Source: Roseovarius bejariae | GTDB taxonomy: Bacteria; Pseudomonadota; Alphaproteobacteria; Rhodobacterales; Rhodobacteraceae | Reading direction: 5' to 3' | Length of the DNA stretch: 64,000 nucleotides | Assembly (NCBI RefSeq): GCF_009669325.1 | Contig: NZ_SZWE01000001.1 | Span: 2,485,501 to 2,549,500 of the forward strand | Shown: positions 19,017 through 27,247 of the stretch, one piece after another | How the letters are laid out: the number at the start of each line of letters is the position of its first letter | Numbering within the stretch: position 1 is the first letter of the stretch | Position numbers and translations under genes: made by a program | The notes under the pieces: model-generated | What the model saw: the letters and a program-made list of their open reading frames with translations, nothing else | Database searches by the model: none | Told to the model about the DNA's origin: nothing

Positions 19017-19985
19017 TTAAACCTTGATGTTCACAAGCGCCCGCATGACGAACAGATTGACCGTCAGGAAGGCCCCCACAACCAGACAGGCCGGGATAAA
19101 CCAGGGGTGATCGATGGACGAGTCGTAGTAATTGGGGTCCAGAAGCTGAATGCCGACAAGTGCAAGCAGCGGGAAGCCGGACAGGAACTTGCCTGACCAT
19201 TGCGCCTCGGCAGTGATGGCTTTTACCCGGCGGAACAGGCGGAAACGTGCCCGGATCACCTTGGCCAGACCATCGAGAATCTCGGCAAGGTTACCGCCCG
19301 ATTGCTGTTGAATGGTCACGGCCACGGCAAGGAAACGCAAATCCTGCATGTCCAGACGTTCGGCCATTTCGGTCAGGGCCTCGCCCATGTCACGGCCATA
19401 GGCGGCCTCGTCGGCGATCATGCCGAATTCGGTCGCGAGGGGGTCGGCGACTTCGTTGGCCACGATGCTGACGGCCGAGGCGAAGGGATGGCCGACCCGC
19501 AGGCTCCGCACCATGAGTTCGATTGCGTCGGGCAGTTGTTCTTCCAGAAGGCCCATGCGTTTGTTGGCCTTCATGTTGATCCACATGTATATGCCGCCAA
19601 CTCCCATGGCGACGGAGACCAGTGCGCGGACCGGGACACTGGTAGCCGTGCCGACAGACAATCCGATGAAGGCAATGATGCTGACACCGACCATCAGCAT
19701 GACGAGCTGTTTGGGGGTAAAGGCAATGGCGGCCTTTTGCGCTTTCTCCGATAGAATCGCATACAGCGGGACTTTTCGCGCCTTGATGTGCTGTTGCATC
19801 TCCTTTCGGAGCTTTTCCATCACCTCTTCACGATTGCCGCCCTTGTCGAGCATCTCAAGCCGCCGGTTGACGCGGTTGTTAAGGCTGATCGACCGGCCAA
19901 AGACCGTCAGGTACAGGCCCTCGACGAGAACCAGGACCCCGATGAAGATGAGGCCATAGATGATCGGTTCTGCACTGAGACTCAT
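19017..19985 (-). CDS. tadB: TadB, inner-membrane platform protein (T2SF family)
   Basis: 322 residues. An N-terminal transmembrane helix (LIFIGVLVLVEGLYLTVF) and two internal hydrophobic segments precede the F-domain, marked by DAIELMVRSLRVGHPFASAV and TIQQQSGGNLAEILDGLAKVIR. A C-terminal hydrophobic hairpin follows. It is the partner of TadC in the Tad platform. It starts 5 bp after cpaF, consistent with tight co-translation of ATPase and platform. Confidence 0.94.
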   Translation of the reverse strand: MSLSAEPIIYGLIFIGVLVLVEGLYLTVFGRSISLNNRVNRRLEMLDKGGNREEVMEKLRKEMQQHIKARKVPLYAILSEKAQKAAIAFTPKQLVMLMVGVSIIAFIGLSVGTATSVPVRALVSVAMGVGGIYMWINMKANKRMGLLEEQLPDAIELMVRSLRVGHPFASAVSIVANEVADPLATEFGMIADEAAYGRDMGEALTEMAERLDMQDLRFLAVAVTIQQQSGGNLAEILDGLAKVIRARFRLFRRVKAITAEAQWSGKFLSGFPLLALVGIQLLDPNYYDSSIDHPWFIPACLVVGAFLTVNLFVMRALVNIKV

Positions 19986-19990
19986 TTGTA

Positions 19991-21430
19991 TTACTCCGCG
20001 GCGATGGGTTCATAGATGCTGGGGGGAAGGTCGTATCCCCACAGGCGGAAACGTTCTGAGAAGTTCGACCGCACGCCGGTACCGGTGAAGTGGCCGATGA
20101 TCTTGTTGTCGGGTGTCAGGCCGACCCTTTGAAACCGGAAGATTTCCTGCATCGAGATCACATCACCCTCCATGCCGGTCACTTCGGTGATCGATGTCAT
20201 GCGGCGTGAGCCATCTTGCAGGCGGCTGGCCTGCACGATGAGGTGGACAGCCGAGGCGATCTGGCTGCGGACCGCCTTGATCGGCATTTCGATACCGGAC
20301 ATTGCGATCATGTTCTCAAGGCGGCTAACGGCATCGCGTGCGTTGTTGGCGTGGATCGTGGTCATGGAGCCATCGTGGCCCGTGTTCATGGCCTGCAACA
20401 TGTCGATCACCTCTTCGCCCCGCGTCTCACCCACGATGATACGGTCAGGGCGCATCCGCAGGGCGTTTTTCAGACAGTCACGGGGCGAGACCTCGCCTTT
20501 GCCTTCGACGTTGGGGGGGCGGCTTTCCATGCGCCCGACGTGGACCTGTTGAAGCTGAAGTTCGGCGGTGTCTTCGATCGTCAGGATACGTTCGGAGTTG
20601 TCGATGAAAGACGACAGGGCATTGAGCGTGGTCGTCTTACCTGAACCCGTCCCGCCCGAGACGATAACGTTCAGGCGGGTGGCAACCGCGGCTTGAAGGT
20701 AGGCGGCCATTTCCTCGGAAAAGGCACCGAAATTCACCAGGTCATCGATACCCAGCTTGTCTTTTTTGAATTTCCGGATCGAGACAAGGCTACCGTCCAC
20801 GGCGATCGGGGGCACCATGGCGTTGAAACGTGACCCATCGGCAAGACGGGCGTCGACATAGGGGTTTGATTCATCCACCCGGCGACCGACGGCGGAGACG
20901 ATCTTGTCGATGATCCGCAACAGGTGCTTTTCATCCTTGAAGGTCACGTCACTGAGTTCGAGTTTACCCGCGCGTTCAACGAAGATCTGCTGTGGACCGT
21001 TGACCAGGATGTCGTTGACAGTGTCGTCTTGCAGCAAGGTTTCCAGTGGCCCGAGGCCGCGCACCTCGTCATAGAGTTCTTGGGTCAGGGTTGTGCGATC
21101 TTCGCGATTAAGGACGATCCCGCGTTCTTCCAGGACCTCACCGGCGATCGAGCTGATCTCGGCACGCAAGTCCGCCTCGCTTGCGCTTTCAAGGGCGGCG
21201 AGGTTCAGGTTGTCCAGAAGGGCGCGGTGCAGTTCCAGTTTGATCTCACCAAGCCGCTCCTTGCGCTTGCGATCCTTGTCTTCGGTCACGGGACGCGCCG
21301 CCACTTTCTGTGTCGGGCGGCGTAGCGATTGAACTTGTTCCACGGGCTGTGTTTTGGGTGCTTCAACAGGCGCGGTGGTGGGGGCCGGGGCCGGTTTCTT
21401 GGGCGCGGCTTTCTTATACTTCGAGAACAT
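19991..21430 (-). CDS. cpaF: CpaF/TadA, Tad pilus assembly ATPase
   Basis: 479 residues. The first 50 residues are Lys/Pro/Ala-rich and disordered. The secretion-ATPase core shows Walker A GGTGSGKT (259-266), an Asp box around [10 protein letters not shown], the Walker B and His-box region with [20 protein letters not shown] and [13 protein letters not shown]. CpaF is the hexameric cytoplasmic motor that drives Flp extension and, in Tad systems, retraction as well. Gene order cpaE-cpaF-tadB-tadC is canonical. Confidence 0.96.
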   Translation of the reverse strand: MFSKYKKAAPKKPAPAPTTAPVEAPKTQPVEQVQSLRRPTQKVAARPVTEDKDRKRKERLGEIKLELHRALLDNLNLAALESASEADLRAEISSIAGEVLEERGIVLNREDRTTLTQELYDEVRGLGPLETLLQDDTVNDILVNGPQQIFVERAGKLELSDVTFKDEKHLLRIIDKIVSAVGRRVDESNPYVDARLADGSRFNAMVPPIAVDGSLVSIRKFKKDKLGIDDLVNFGAFSEEMAAYLQAAVATRLNVIVSGGTGSGKTTTLNALSSFIDNSERILTIEDTAELQLQQVHVGRMESRPPNVEGKGEVSPRDCLKNALRMRPDRIIVGETRGEEVIDMLQAMNTGHDGSMTTIHANNARDAVSRLENMIAMSGIEMPIKAVRSQIASAVHLIVQASRLQDGSRRMTSITEVTGMEGDVISMQEIFRFQRVGLTPDNKIIGHFTGTGVRSNFSERFRLWGYDLPPSIYEPIAAE

Positions 21431-21448
21431 CGCGGTGCGTCCCTTTCC

Positions 21449-22687
21449 TTAGGCGGCTTCAGCTTCGTTTTTGCCCAGCTCGTGCAAGGAGCTGGCCAGT
21501 TTTGCGATTTCCTTGCGCAGCGGGTTTTTTGCTGCGGAGGAGCCCAGCGGTGTACCTTGGTCACAGCTTTGCGACACTTGCCTGCCTCCATCGGGGAGTT
21601 GCACCTCGATGCCGATTTCAAGGCTTTCGCCAAGGCGTTTGACACGGCTTTTGCCGTTCAAATCGGTAAATTTAGGGGCGCGATTGAGGCAATATCGCAG
21701 CTTCTCGACGGGCAGATCTTCTGACTTCAACGCCCGCTTGAGACGCAATGCGTTCTGTGCCGAGCGCATATCCAGCTCCAAGGTGCAGAAATAGACCTGT
21801 GCCGAAGTTAAAACGGTTTCGGTCCATTGCACGAGGGTCGAGGGCATGTCGACAATGACATAGTCAAAATGCAGCCGTGCAAGTTCCAGAACACGACTGA
21901 CGTCCTCTGATGAAATCAAATCAAGCGGGAGCATGTCCGTCGGTGCGGTCAACACCCAAAGCTTGTCATCGAATGTTGCAAGCGCCTGTTTGAAGATGTC
22001 CTCGTCCATTGCATCGGTATCGGCCCACATTTCATAGACGACGTCGCGGCGGGGCAGATCGAGGTAGGTGGCGACTGATCCGGTTTGCAGACCGAGGTCG
22101 ATCAGACAAACGCGTGGCGGATTGTTTTTTTCTACCGTGGCCAGTTCCCATGCGAGATTGACCGCAAGCGTTGTGGCCCCGGTCCCGCCAGAAATTGGTT
22201 GTACGGCCAGAAGCACGCCGTCACCGACACGTTCCGAGTTGTTGAATGGCGAGTGGGCGGGTTCTGCGGCGGCCTCTTCCTCTTTCTGAAGGCGCTCGAT
22301 CGCTGCCTGCAATTCGCCTTCGGGAAGAGGGTAGGGGACAAATTCATGCGCGCCCTGACGTAGAAGTTGGTGGAGGGCGGAAGGGCTGACATCCTCGGCG
22401 ATGAGAATCACCTTGATTCCTCGCGCATTCGCCAGCGAGATGATTTCCCCCAGAAGAACGAGATCGTCTTCGTCGGTTTCATCTATCGCAACCGCGACGA
22501 ATTCCAGTGAATCAGCTTCGGGTTGGTTGAAGAACGCGAGGGACTCAGCGAACCCCAGGTCGCCCCAGTTTTCGCCAAGCGCAGTTTCCATATCCTCGAT
22601 CAAAAGATCGAAGTTCTGGACATCGCGGCTGATCGTGCACGCGACGATCGGGCTGAGTTCTGTCTGTGTCATCGAACCACTCGTCAT
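21449..22687 (-). CDS. cpaE: CpaE/TadZ, ParA-like pilus localisation protein
   Basis: 412 residues from ATG 22687. ATGs at 22735 and 22672 are alternatives, and homologs favour a start a few residues before PIVACTISRDVQNFDLL. Residues about 10-135 resemble an atypical receiver domain, followed by a MinD/ParA-like domain. The Walker A equivalent, SGGTGATT (about 166-173), has no lysines, the deviation known in TadZ. TadZ marks the pole and recruits the Tad machinery. It starts after a strong terminator that closes the cpaBC transcript, so it probably has its own promoter. Confidence 0.9.
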   Translation of the reverse strand: MTSGSMTQTELSPIVACTISRDVQNFDLLIEDMETALGENWGDLGFAESLAFFNQPEADSLEFVAVAIDETDEDDLVLLGEIISLANARGIKVILIAEDVSPSALHQLLRQGAHEFVPYPLPEGELQAAIERLQKEEEAAAEPAHSPFNNSERVGDGVLLAVQPISGGTGATTLAVNLAWELATVEKNNPPRVCLIDLGLQTGSVATYLDLPRRDVVYEMWADTDAMDEDIFKQALATFDDKLWVLTAPTDMLPLDLISSEDVSRVLELARLHFDYVIVDMPSTLVQWTETVLTSAQVYFCTLELDMRSAQNALRLKRALKSEDLPVEKLRYCLNRAPKFTDLNGKSRVKRLGESLEIGIEVQLPDGGRQVSQSCDQGTPLGSSAAKNPLRKEIAKLASSLHELGKNEAEAA

Positions 22688-22855
22688 TATTTTGCGAAAC
22701 CATCCCGCCGCTTTGCCCTTCTGCAAAATGACCATGAGGTCAGATTAACCGGGGCGCTTCGTCTCAGCGGGAGACTCTCTTGCCTGTGCCTAACCTCACT
22801 GAAAATCTAGGCAACATTTGGGCCAAAAAACCGTATTTGTGCGATGATCGCGGAC

Positions 22856-22881
22856 AAAAAAAACCCGCCATTGTGGCGGGT
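22856..22881 (-). terminator. Intrinsic terminator splitting the Tad locus
   Basis: On the minus strand, ACCCGCCA pairs with TGGCGGGT around a 3-nt loop and is followed by eight consecutive T. It lies about 55 bp after the OmpA lipoprotein stop (22937) and 170 bp before the cpaE start. The remaining bases of the 249-bp gap are AT-richer and contain GCGAT-G-ATCGC (22841-22851). They presumably hold the cpaE promoter, which I cannot pinpoint. Confidence 0.88.
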
Positions 22882-22936
22882 CTTTTGAGGTGGCCCGGCC
22901 TTGGCCGGACAGGGAGATTGCGATTGTATCCGTCGA

Positions 22937-23605
22937 TCACCCACCGGATGGGGTGCCGAGGCCCTCTTGTTCCGATACATTTTGGAGGTCGGACGCTGGT
23001 TTTGCACTGTTGATGTACTCGCGGTAAACGACTTCGGCGTATTTCCCCTGCATTACGATGGGATGCGAACGGACAAAGCCGGACACTTCGGTAACCGTCC
23101 GGCGGTTACGACGTTCGCGACCTTGAGTCACGATAAGCGGTTGAGTTTCGCCGAAGGAGGCTACGGCTTCGAGGCGGCTGCGGCTTATCCCTTGCGCCAC
23201 GAGATAGTTCACGACGGCATTGGCACGACGTAGGCCGAGCGCTTTGTTATATGCATTCGATCCGACCTTGTCGGTGTGGCCGTAAACGCGGAACCGAACC
23301 TCGGGGAATTGCTTGATCCAATGGGCCTGTTCGCGCAGCGTATCGCGCGCACCGGCGTCCAGTTGTGCCGAATTGAACGCGAAGTTGACAGTGCTGAGCA
23401 CCTCTTTCGCAAAACGGTTCGACAGGTCGAAGACATACCCCTTCTCGCCGGTCATCACGAGGTGGTTGTTCATGTTGGCGTTGCCAAAGGATCCATTGTC
23501 GACCAGTGACCCGGCTTCGTGGGTATATGAGCGGTAGACCTCGCCTGGTGAGGATGAACACGCGGTGAGAGCGACAAGCCCCGCAGTTGCGATAAGGTGT
23601 TTCAT
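22937..23605 (-). CDS. OmpA-family lipoprotein of the Tad locus
   Basis: 222 residues from ATG 23605, with AGGAG upstream; a much longer open frame extends upstream but overlaps cpaC. The signal ends in the lipobox TAC (Cys16). The C-terminal OmpA-like domain shows VNFAFNSAQLD, GHTDKVGSNAYNKALGLRRA and the RRTV ending. OmpA-like lipoproteins are frequently encoded beside rcpA/cpaC in Tad loci (RcpB or TadG-like roles) and may fix the secretin to peptidoglycan. It starts 17 bp after the cpaC stop. Confidence 0.85.
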   Translation of the reverse strand: MKHLIATAGLVALTACSSSPGEVYRSYTHEAGSLVDNGSFGNANMNNHLVMTGEKGYVFDLSNRFAKEVLSTVNFAFNSAQLDAGARDTLREQAHWIKQFPEVRFRVYGHTDKVGSNAYNKALGLRRANAVVNYLVAQGISRSRLEAVASFGETQPLIVTQGRERRNRRTVTEVSGFVRSHPIVMQGKYAEVVYREYINSAKPASDLQNVSEQEGLGTPSGG

Positions 23606-23622
23606 GTGCTCCTGCCTTTCGG

Positions 23623-25041
23623 TCAATCCATCACATAGCCATAAGAGCCGCTGAAGTCTTGTTTGGCGACTTCTCCGGCTTTGCTGGTCGGATCCGCGGA
23701 TTTGGCCACGCGTCCGTTGAGGAACAAATCCTTCTCGGACGGTAGCTTGACCCGGTCGGTCGGAAGGGCCAATGCCTCGCCGCGAGTGGGCGTGACAAGG
23801 TGCGCCGAAATAATGATCACTAGTTCGGTTTGCGAGCGGGCGTAATCGGCACTGCGGAAGAGGGTGCCAAGGATCGGCACGTCGCCCAGCCATGGGACTT
23901 GGCCATTGGTGTCGCGGAAATCGTCTTGCAGAAGCCCGGCGATTGCAAAGCTCTGACCGTCGCGCAACGACACCGTTGTCGAGGTGTCGCGACGGCGGAA
24001 GGCATCCACGTTGAAACCATTGGTCGTGATCCCGTTGGTCGGGTCAATCGAGGACACGGCCGCGGCCAGTTCCAGATTTATAACGTCTTCATCCACGACA
24101 CGCGGTACGAAATTCAGCTCGACACCGAAGGGTTTGAATTCAATCGTGGTTGAATCGTTGTCCTGAGCCACCGGGATTGGATACTCGCCACCGGCAAGGA
24201 ATGTCGCCTCCTGCCCGGAAAGCGCGGTCAGGTTCGGTTCAGCCAAAGTGCGAACAACGCCTTTTGTTTCAAGGGCTTCCAGAAGGATGCCAACTTCTAC
24301 GGAACCGACATCAAACCCGAATGCGAAGGCCGCATTGTTGGTATTTGTTCCAGGAACGGCACCGCCGATCGTGTTGAGAATGCTACCCTGTGTGGCTGTG
24401 CTGTTTGTTCCGCCAATTACGCCAAGGCCCGATCCGCTGCGCCCATCGATGGACAGAGAAGAAGAAAGTGCTTTGGAAACGCTGCGCTGCATCTCGGCGA
24501 AGCGCACCTTGAGCATGACCTGCTGTTTCCCGGACACCACCATCAGGTTCGAAACACGTTCGGGGGCATAGCGTTTGGCAAGTTCAAGCGCGCGATCCAT
24601 ACGCGCGTTGCTGGAGACGCTGCCAGAAAGGACGATACCGTCGTTGGCCGAGCGGACCTCAATCTTTTCGCCGGGCAGGATTTGCCGCAAGCGTTCCTTG
24701 AATTCCGAAATATCGGCCGCGACGCTGACGTTGACATTGGTGATCAGGCGCCCATTGGCATCCAGAAGCGTCAATGTCGTGCGTCCGGGCGCCTTGCCCA
24801 GAACATAGATCGTGCGATCCGAAAGCGTTGAAAAGTCCGCTATTGACGGGTTTGCAATGCTGAGTTCGGCGAAGGGAACATCGCTTTCAACAACAACTGC
24901 GCGGTTCATTGGTACGCTCAGATCGCGGTTTGCTCCTTTGCGTACAACTGTGATGTTTTCTGCAATGGCCGAGGTCGCGATTGGACCGCACGCCACAGCC
25001 AACCCAAGCAGGATGGCCCTAATAAAACCTAGCTTTTTCAT
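23623..25041 (-). CDS. cpaC: CpaC/RcpA, Tad outer-membrane secretin
   Basis: 472 residues from ATG 25041, with AAGGCAGG upstream; an in-frame GTG at 25062 is less likely. A Sec signal peptide ends near residue 27. The N-terminal pilus-specific domain (NRAVVVESDVPFAELSIANP) and a BON-like segment (EVRSANDGIVLSGSVSSNARMD) precede the secretin core, marked by VGILLEALETKGVVRTLAEPN, FLAGGEYPIPVAQ and VPWLGDVPILGTLFRS. It forms the outer-membrane channel for the pilus. A 199-bp gap with a hairpin separates it from cpaB upstream. Confidence 0.95.
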   Translation of the reverse strand: MKKLGFIRAILLGLAVACGPIATSAIAENITVVRKGANRDLSVPMNRAVVVESDVPFAELSIANPSIADFSTLSDRTIYVLGKAPGRTTLTLLDANGRLITNVNVSVAADISEFKERLRQILPGEKIEVRSANDGIVLSGSVSSNARMDRALELAKRYAPERVSNLMVVSGKQQVMLKVRFAEMQRSVSKALSSSLSIDGRSGSGLGVIGGTNSTATQGSILNTIGGAVPGTNTNNAAFAFGFDVGSVEVGILLEALETKGVVRTLAEPNLTALSGQEATFLAGGEYPIPVAQDNDSTTIEFKPFGVELNFVPRVVDEDVINLELAAAVSSIDPTNGITTNGFNVDAFRRRDTSTTVSLRDGQSFAIAGLLQDDFRDTNGQVPWLGDVPILGTLFRSADYARSQTELVIIISAHLVTPTRGEALALPTDRVKLPSEKDLFLNGRVAKSADPTSKAGEVAKQDFSGSYGYVMD

Positions 25042-25190
25042 GTGACCTGCCTTTCCGATCACGCCTCAAATTGTCGGGTCTTACCGCCCGGATTTTGAGG
25101 TAGTCTGCGGCAATTCGAATTTATTTTCAAGAATCAATGGGTTTTGAGGCGAAATTGTCGTGAAACTGTCGAAAGTGTTGCCGACAAGCG

Positions 25191-25217
25191 ACGGGGCGCC
25201 TGAACCAGACGCCCCGT
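25191..25217 (-). terminator. Hairpin in the cpaB-cpaC gap (possible attenuator)
   Basis: ACGGGGCG (25191-25198) pairs with CGCCCCGT (25210-25217) across an 11-nt loop, 24 bp after the cpaB stop. No T-run follows on the minus strand, so it may lower rather than stop cpaC expression, or protect the cpaB mRNA end. The rest of the 199-bp gap is otherwise featureless. Confidence 0.45.
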
Positions 25218-25240
25218 TCTCGATTGGATATGCATCCGGA

Positions 25241-26113
25241 TCAGTTCGTGCAGGGGATCTCGCTGACGATGACTTCGGCACCGCGGCGTGTCCGAATGGT
25301 GCAAACCTCTTTGCGCTGTTCCGGCTCAGGTTCGGGCTCCATCGCGGCGATACCAAGAAGTTGGCGTTGATCAACCTCGATCGCTTCGGCCACCGTGTCA
25401 TCCTTGGTCCCCACAAGCGACAGGGACAAGCGACCTGTCGACTGGGCCTGCGCCAAGGCGGCAACCTGATGCGGTTGCGCGGCGACGGTTACAGTGCGGG
25501 CAATCACGGCTTCGGTCATGTCGACATTGGCCGATTGGTTGATGGCGATCAGGCGGACACCGGTTTCTATGAGCTTGGTCACTTCGCCAACTGAATTGCG
25601 TTCGGTCCGCGCGCCGCTGCGGCCAATGTTTCCTGTCCAGTATACATCGACACGATCGCCAGGGCGCAAGAACCCAGAGACGCCGCTGGAAACATCGACG
25701 TTAATGGCAAAGGCACGCTCTCCGCGGTCGAGGCGCGATGTGATCCCCGCCTCTTCACCGGCACCGGTGACTTTGCTTGCCAGGATCGCTTCGTTCGGCA
25801 GCATTGCCCGCAGGGCCGAGCGGGGCTCGTCGTCACCCTCGGGAAAAAGATCTTCTTCTTTAAGGAACACACCTTCGGGAAGCGATTCCTTGGGGAATTT
25901 CGTGAGGCGTACGTCGTCTTTCATCACGCGCTGACCGTATTCAATTGGCCGCTTTGCAACGAAGATTTCAACCGTTTCAATCGCGGGCGCACGTTGGGCG
26001 CGCTCTTGGGCAAGCTGTGATTGGTAGCCCTGAATGTAGTTCTTGGCCATATAGACCGAGAATCCGGCAAGGCCGACCCCGACAATAAGCACCAGTCCAA
26101 AAACCAATCTCAT
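25241..26113 (-). CDS. cpaB: CpaB/RcpC, Tad pilus assembly protein
   Basis: 290 residues. The ATG at 26113 has AAAGGA upstream. A single N-terminal transmembrane helix (LVFGLVLIVGVGLAGFSVYMA) anchors a periplasmic part with a SAF domain, seen in VEIFVAKRPIEYGQRVMKDDVRL and the following GEDEPRSALRAM-like loop. Next come the RcpC domain segments RAFAINVDVSSGVSGFLRPGDRVDVYW and VTVAAQPHQVAALAQAQSTGRLSLSL. CpaB stabilises or gates the secretin. It is the first main component after the Flp-like pilin genes. Confidence 0.94.
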   Translation of the reverse strand: MRLVFGLVLIVGVGLAGFSVYMAKNYIQGYQSQLAQERAQRAPAIETVEIFVAKRPIEYGQRVMKDDVRLTKFPKESLPEGVFLKEEDLFPEGDDEPRSALRAMLPNEAILASKVTGAGEEAGITSRLDRGERAFAINVDVSSGVSGFLRPGDRVDVYWTGNIGRSGARTERNSVGEVTKLIETGVRLIAINQSANVDMTEAVIARTVTVAAQPHQVAALAQAQSTGRLSLSLVGTKDDTVAEAIEVDQRQLLGIAAMEPEPEPEQRKEVCTIRTRRGAEVIVSEIPCTN

Positions 26114-26290
26114 GGCCTATCCTTTCAAGGTTGTTTCTCTTCCGGCGCTGCCGGTAGACGTTCATCCGTTTGGGTATTCTATTATTGTGGCAAAATATGG
26201 GTGATCGGGTGGAGACATCTCGGCATGTCTGACGTGACAGCCCGCAAATGCTCGTGTCTCGGTGCCCACATTATCAACGCATGGTCGGTT

Positions 26291-26334
26291 CATATCTTGT
26301 GAGATATGCACCTTGGTGAGCGACCGCTCACCAA
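26291..26334. promoter_or_regulatory. Two adjacent inverted repeats between flp-like gene 1 and cpaB
   Basis: CATATCT and AGATATG (26291-26297 and 26302-26308) surround four bases. Immediately after, TTGGTGAGCG (26313-26322) and CGCTCACCAA (26325-26334) form a perfect 10-bp inverted repeat around AC. They lie about 180-220 bp upstream of cpaB and 43 bp past the stop of the small pilin gene, in a 263-bp gap. The geometry suits dimeric regulator sites for cpaB, but a 3' RNA structure is equally possible. No regulator is assigned. Confidence 0.4.
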
Positions 26335-26376
26335 CTTTACGTCTCAAGGATGATCACCTGTATACAGGCGGGAATA

Positions 26377-26565
26377 CTACTGAAGTTGCGAGTCGTCGCC
26401 GGAAGTGATCGCTTCGGATGTCACTTCTTCCAGGTTGCTGGTCGCATTGCTGATGCCGACCAAAATGCCGATTCCCAACGCAACCACGGCTGCGGTCAGG
26501 ACGACCCAATCAACGGTCACAGCGCCATCTTCGTCGTAGATGAAATTATGCATGATTTTTTTCAT
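26377..26565 (-). CDS. Flp-like pilin 1
   Basis: 62 residues from ATG 26565, with GGCAGG nine bases upstream. A short basic leader ends in Gly, followed by a hydrophobic helix beginning AVTVDWVVLTAAVVALGIG. This is the Flp prepilin layout: Gly at the cleavage site, then an acidic residue at mature position 5. Here mature positions 5-6 are Asp-Trp, not the Glu-Tyr of characterised Flp proteins. The helix core is identical to that of the neighbouring paralog. The short C-terminus ends in SGDDSQLQ. Confidence 0.82.
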   Translation of the reverse strand: MKKIMHNFIYDEDGAVTVDWVVLTAAVVALGIGILVGISNATSNLEEVTSEAITSGDDSQLQ

Positions 26566-26629
26566 TTTACCTGCCCGCTTTTGATTGGAACGGTAATCTT
26601 GGCTATGAGCCAGTTTCGCAACCATTCCT

Positions 26630-26661
26630 AAAAAGAGGCCGCGAGCAATATGCTCGCGGCC
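26630..26661 (-). terminator. Strong intrinsic terminator after flp-like gene 2
   Basis: On the minus strand GGCCGCGAGCA pairs with TGCTCGCGGCC around TAT, followed by TCTTTTT. It begins 15 bp after the stop of the upstream pilin gene at 26677. A strong stop here would make that pilin gene a largely separate, highly expressed transcript with limited read-through into the second pilin gene. Confidence 0.88.
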
Positions 26662-26676
26662 CTGCTTTGAGCGATA

Positions 26677-26889
26677 TTAGGTGCCGGTGTTGTCATAGTT
26701 GGTAACGTTGCCGGACGTAGCACCGCCGTCGATGCTTGCGCCGATGTCGGTTGCCAGCGTGTCGGTGCTGGTTTGGATCAGCGACAGTGCGCCAATGCCC
26801 AGGGCAACAACGGCTGCGGTCAGAACGACCCAGTCAACAGTCACGGCACCGTCTTCGTCTTTGCGGAAGTTTTTGAAGAATTTGATCAT
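26677..26889 (-). CDS. Flp-like pilin 2
   Basis: 70 residues from ATG 26889, with GGAGGGA upstream. The leader MIKFFKNFRKDEDG is followed by the same helix as in the paralog (AVTVDWVVLTAAVVALGIG), then a variable Thr/Asp/Gly-rich tail ending YDNTGT. It is likely processed by CpaA after the leader Gly and assembled into the Tad filament. A strong ribosome-binding site, an AT-rich upstream region and a dedicated terminator suggest it is the major, abundantly made subunit of the pair. Confidence 0.84.
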   Translation of the reverse strand: MIKFFKNFRKDEDGAVTVDWVVLTAAVVALGIGALSLIQTSTDTLATDIGASIDGGATSGNVTNYDNTGT

Positions 26890-27247
26890 GGTTGGTCCCT
26901 CCAAAGGATCAGTTACATTACGTTTCGAACCGTTCCGTCAGATGTCCGGGCCGCCTCTCTCTTGGCCCTCTGCCGTCTCGGTATGAGCAGATATAGCCAG
27001 TGAAATCAGGCAGGATTTTGTCTGGAATGGAACCATTTTGGTAAGCATGTATTTTTTTAAGTGTAATTCTCATAAGTAGCTGAAAAGTAACGATATATTA
27101 AGTGGAATATTTCTTCATTTTAGATTTTGAGGATTTTCTGGGCGGAGGATTGGGCGTTCTAGGTTTCCGATTTTGCGACAAAGCTGGCGTAGAGATGCGA
27201 CTTTTGCGATAATTCAAGCATAATTCACAGGCAGAGCAGGCCGAACC
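26890..27247. promoter_or_regulatory. AT-rich intergenic region with divergent promoters (flp-like gene 2 and lytic transglycosylase gene)
   Basis: 358 bp with no gene. Bases about 27000-27130 are much more AT-rich than the surrounding sequence, including a run of seven T at 27053-27059. This region must hold the promoter of the pilin gene (minus) and of the transglycosylase (plus). I find no convincing -35/-10 pair and no TTAA-N7-TTAA CtrA site. Confidence 0.5.

Noticed and set aside
22175..22200. Possible loss of function in CpaE because Walker A lacks lysine
   Set aside because: SGGTGATT is a known deviation of TadZ/CpaE proteins, so it is not evidence of decay or sequencing error.
26890..27247. 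CtrA site (TTAA-N7-TTAA) controlling the Flp-like pilin genes
   Set aside because: Several TTAA words occur in the AT-rich gap, but none is paired at the required spacing.
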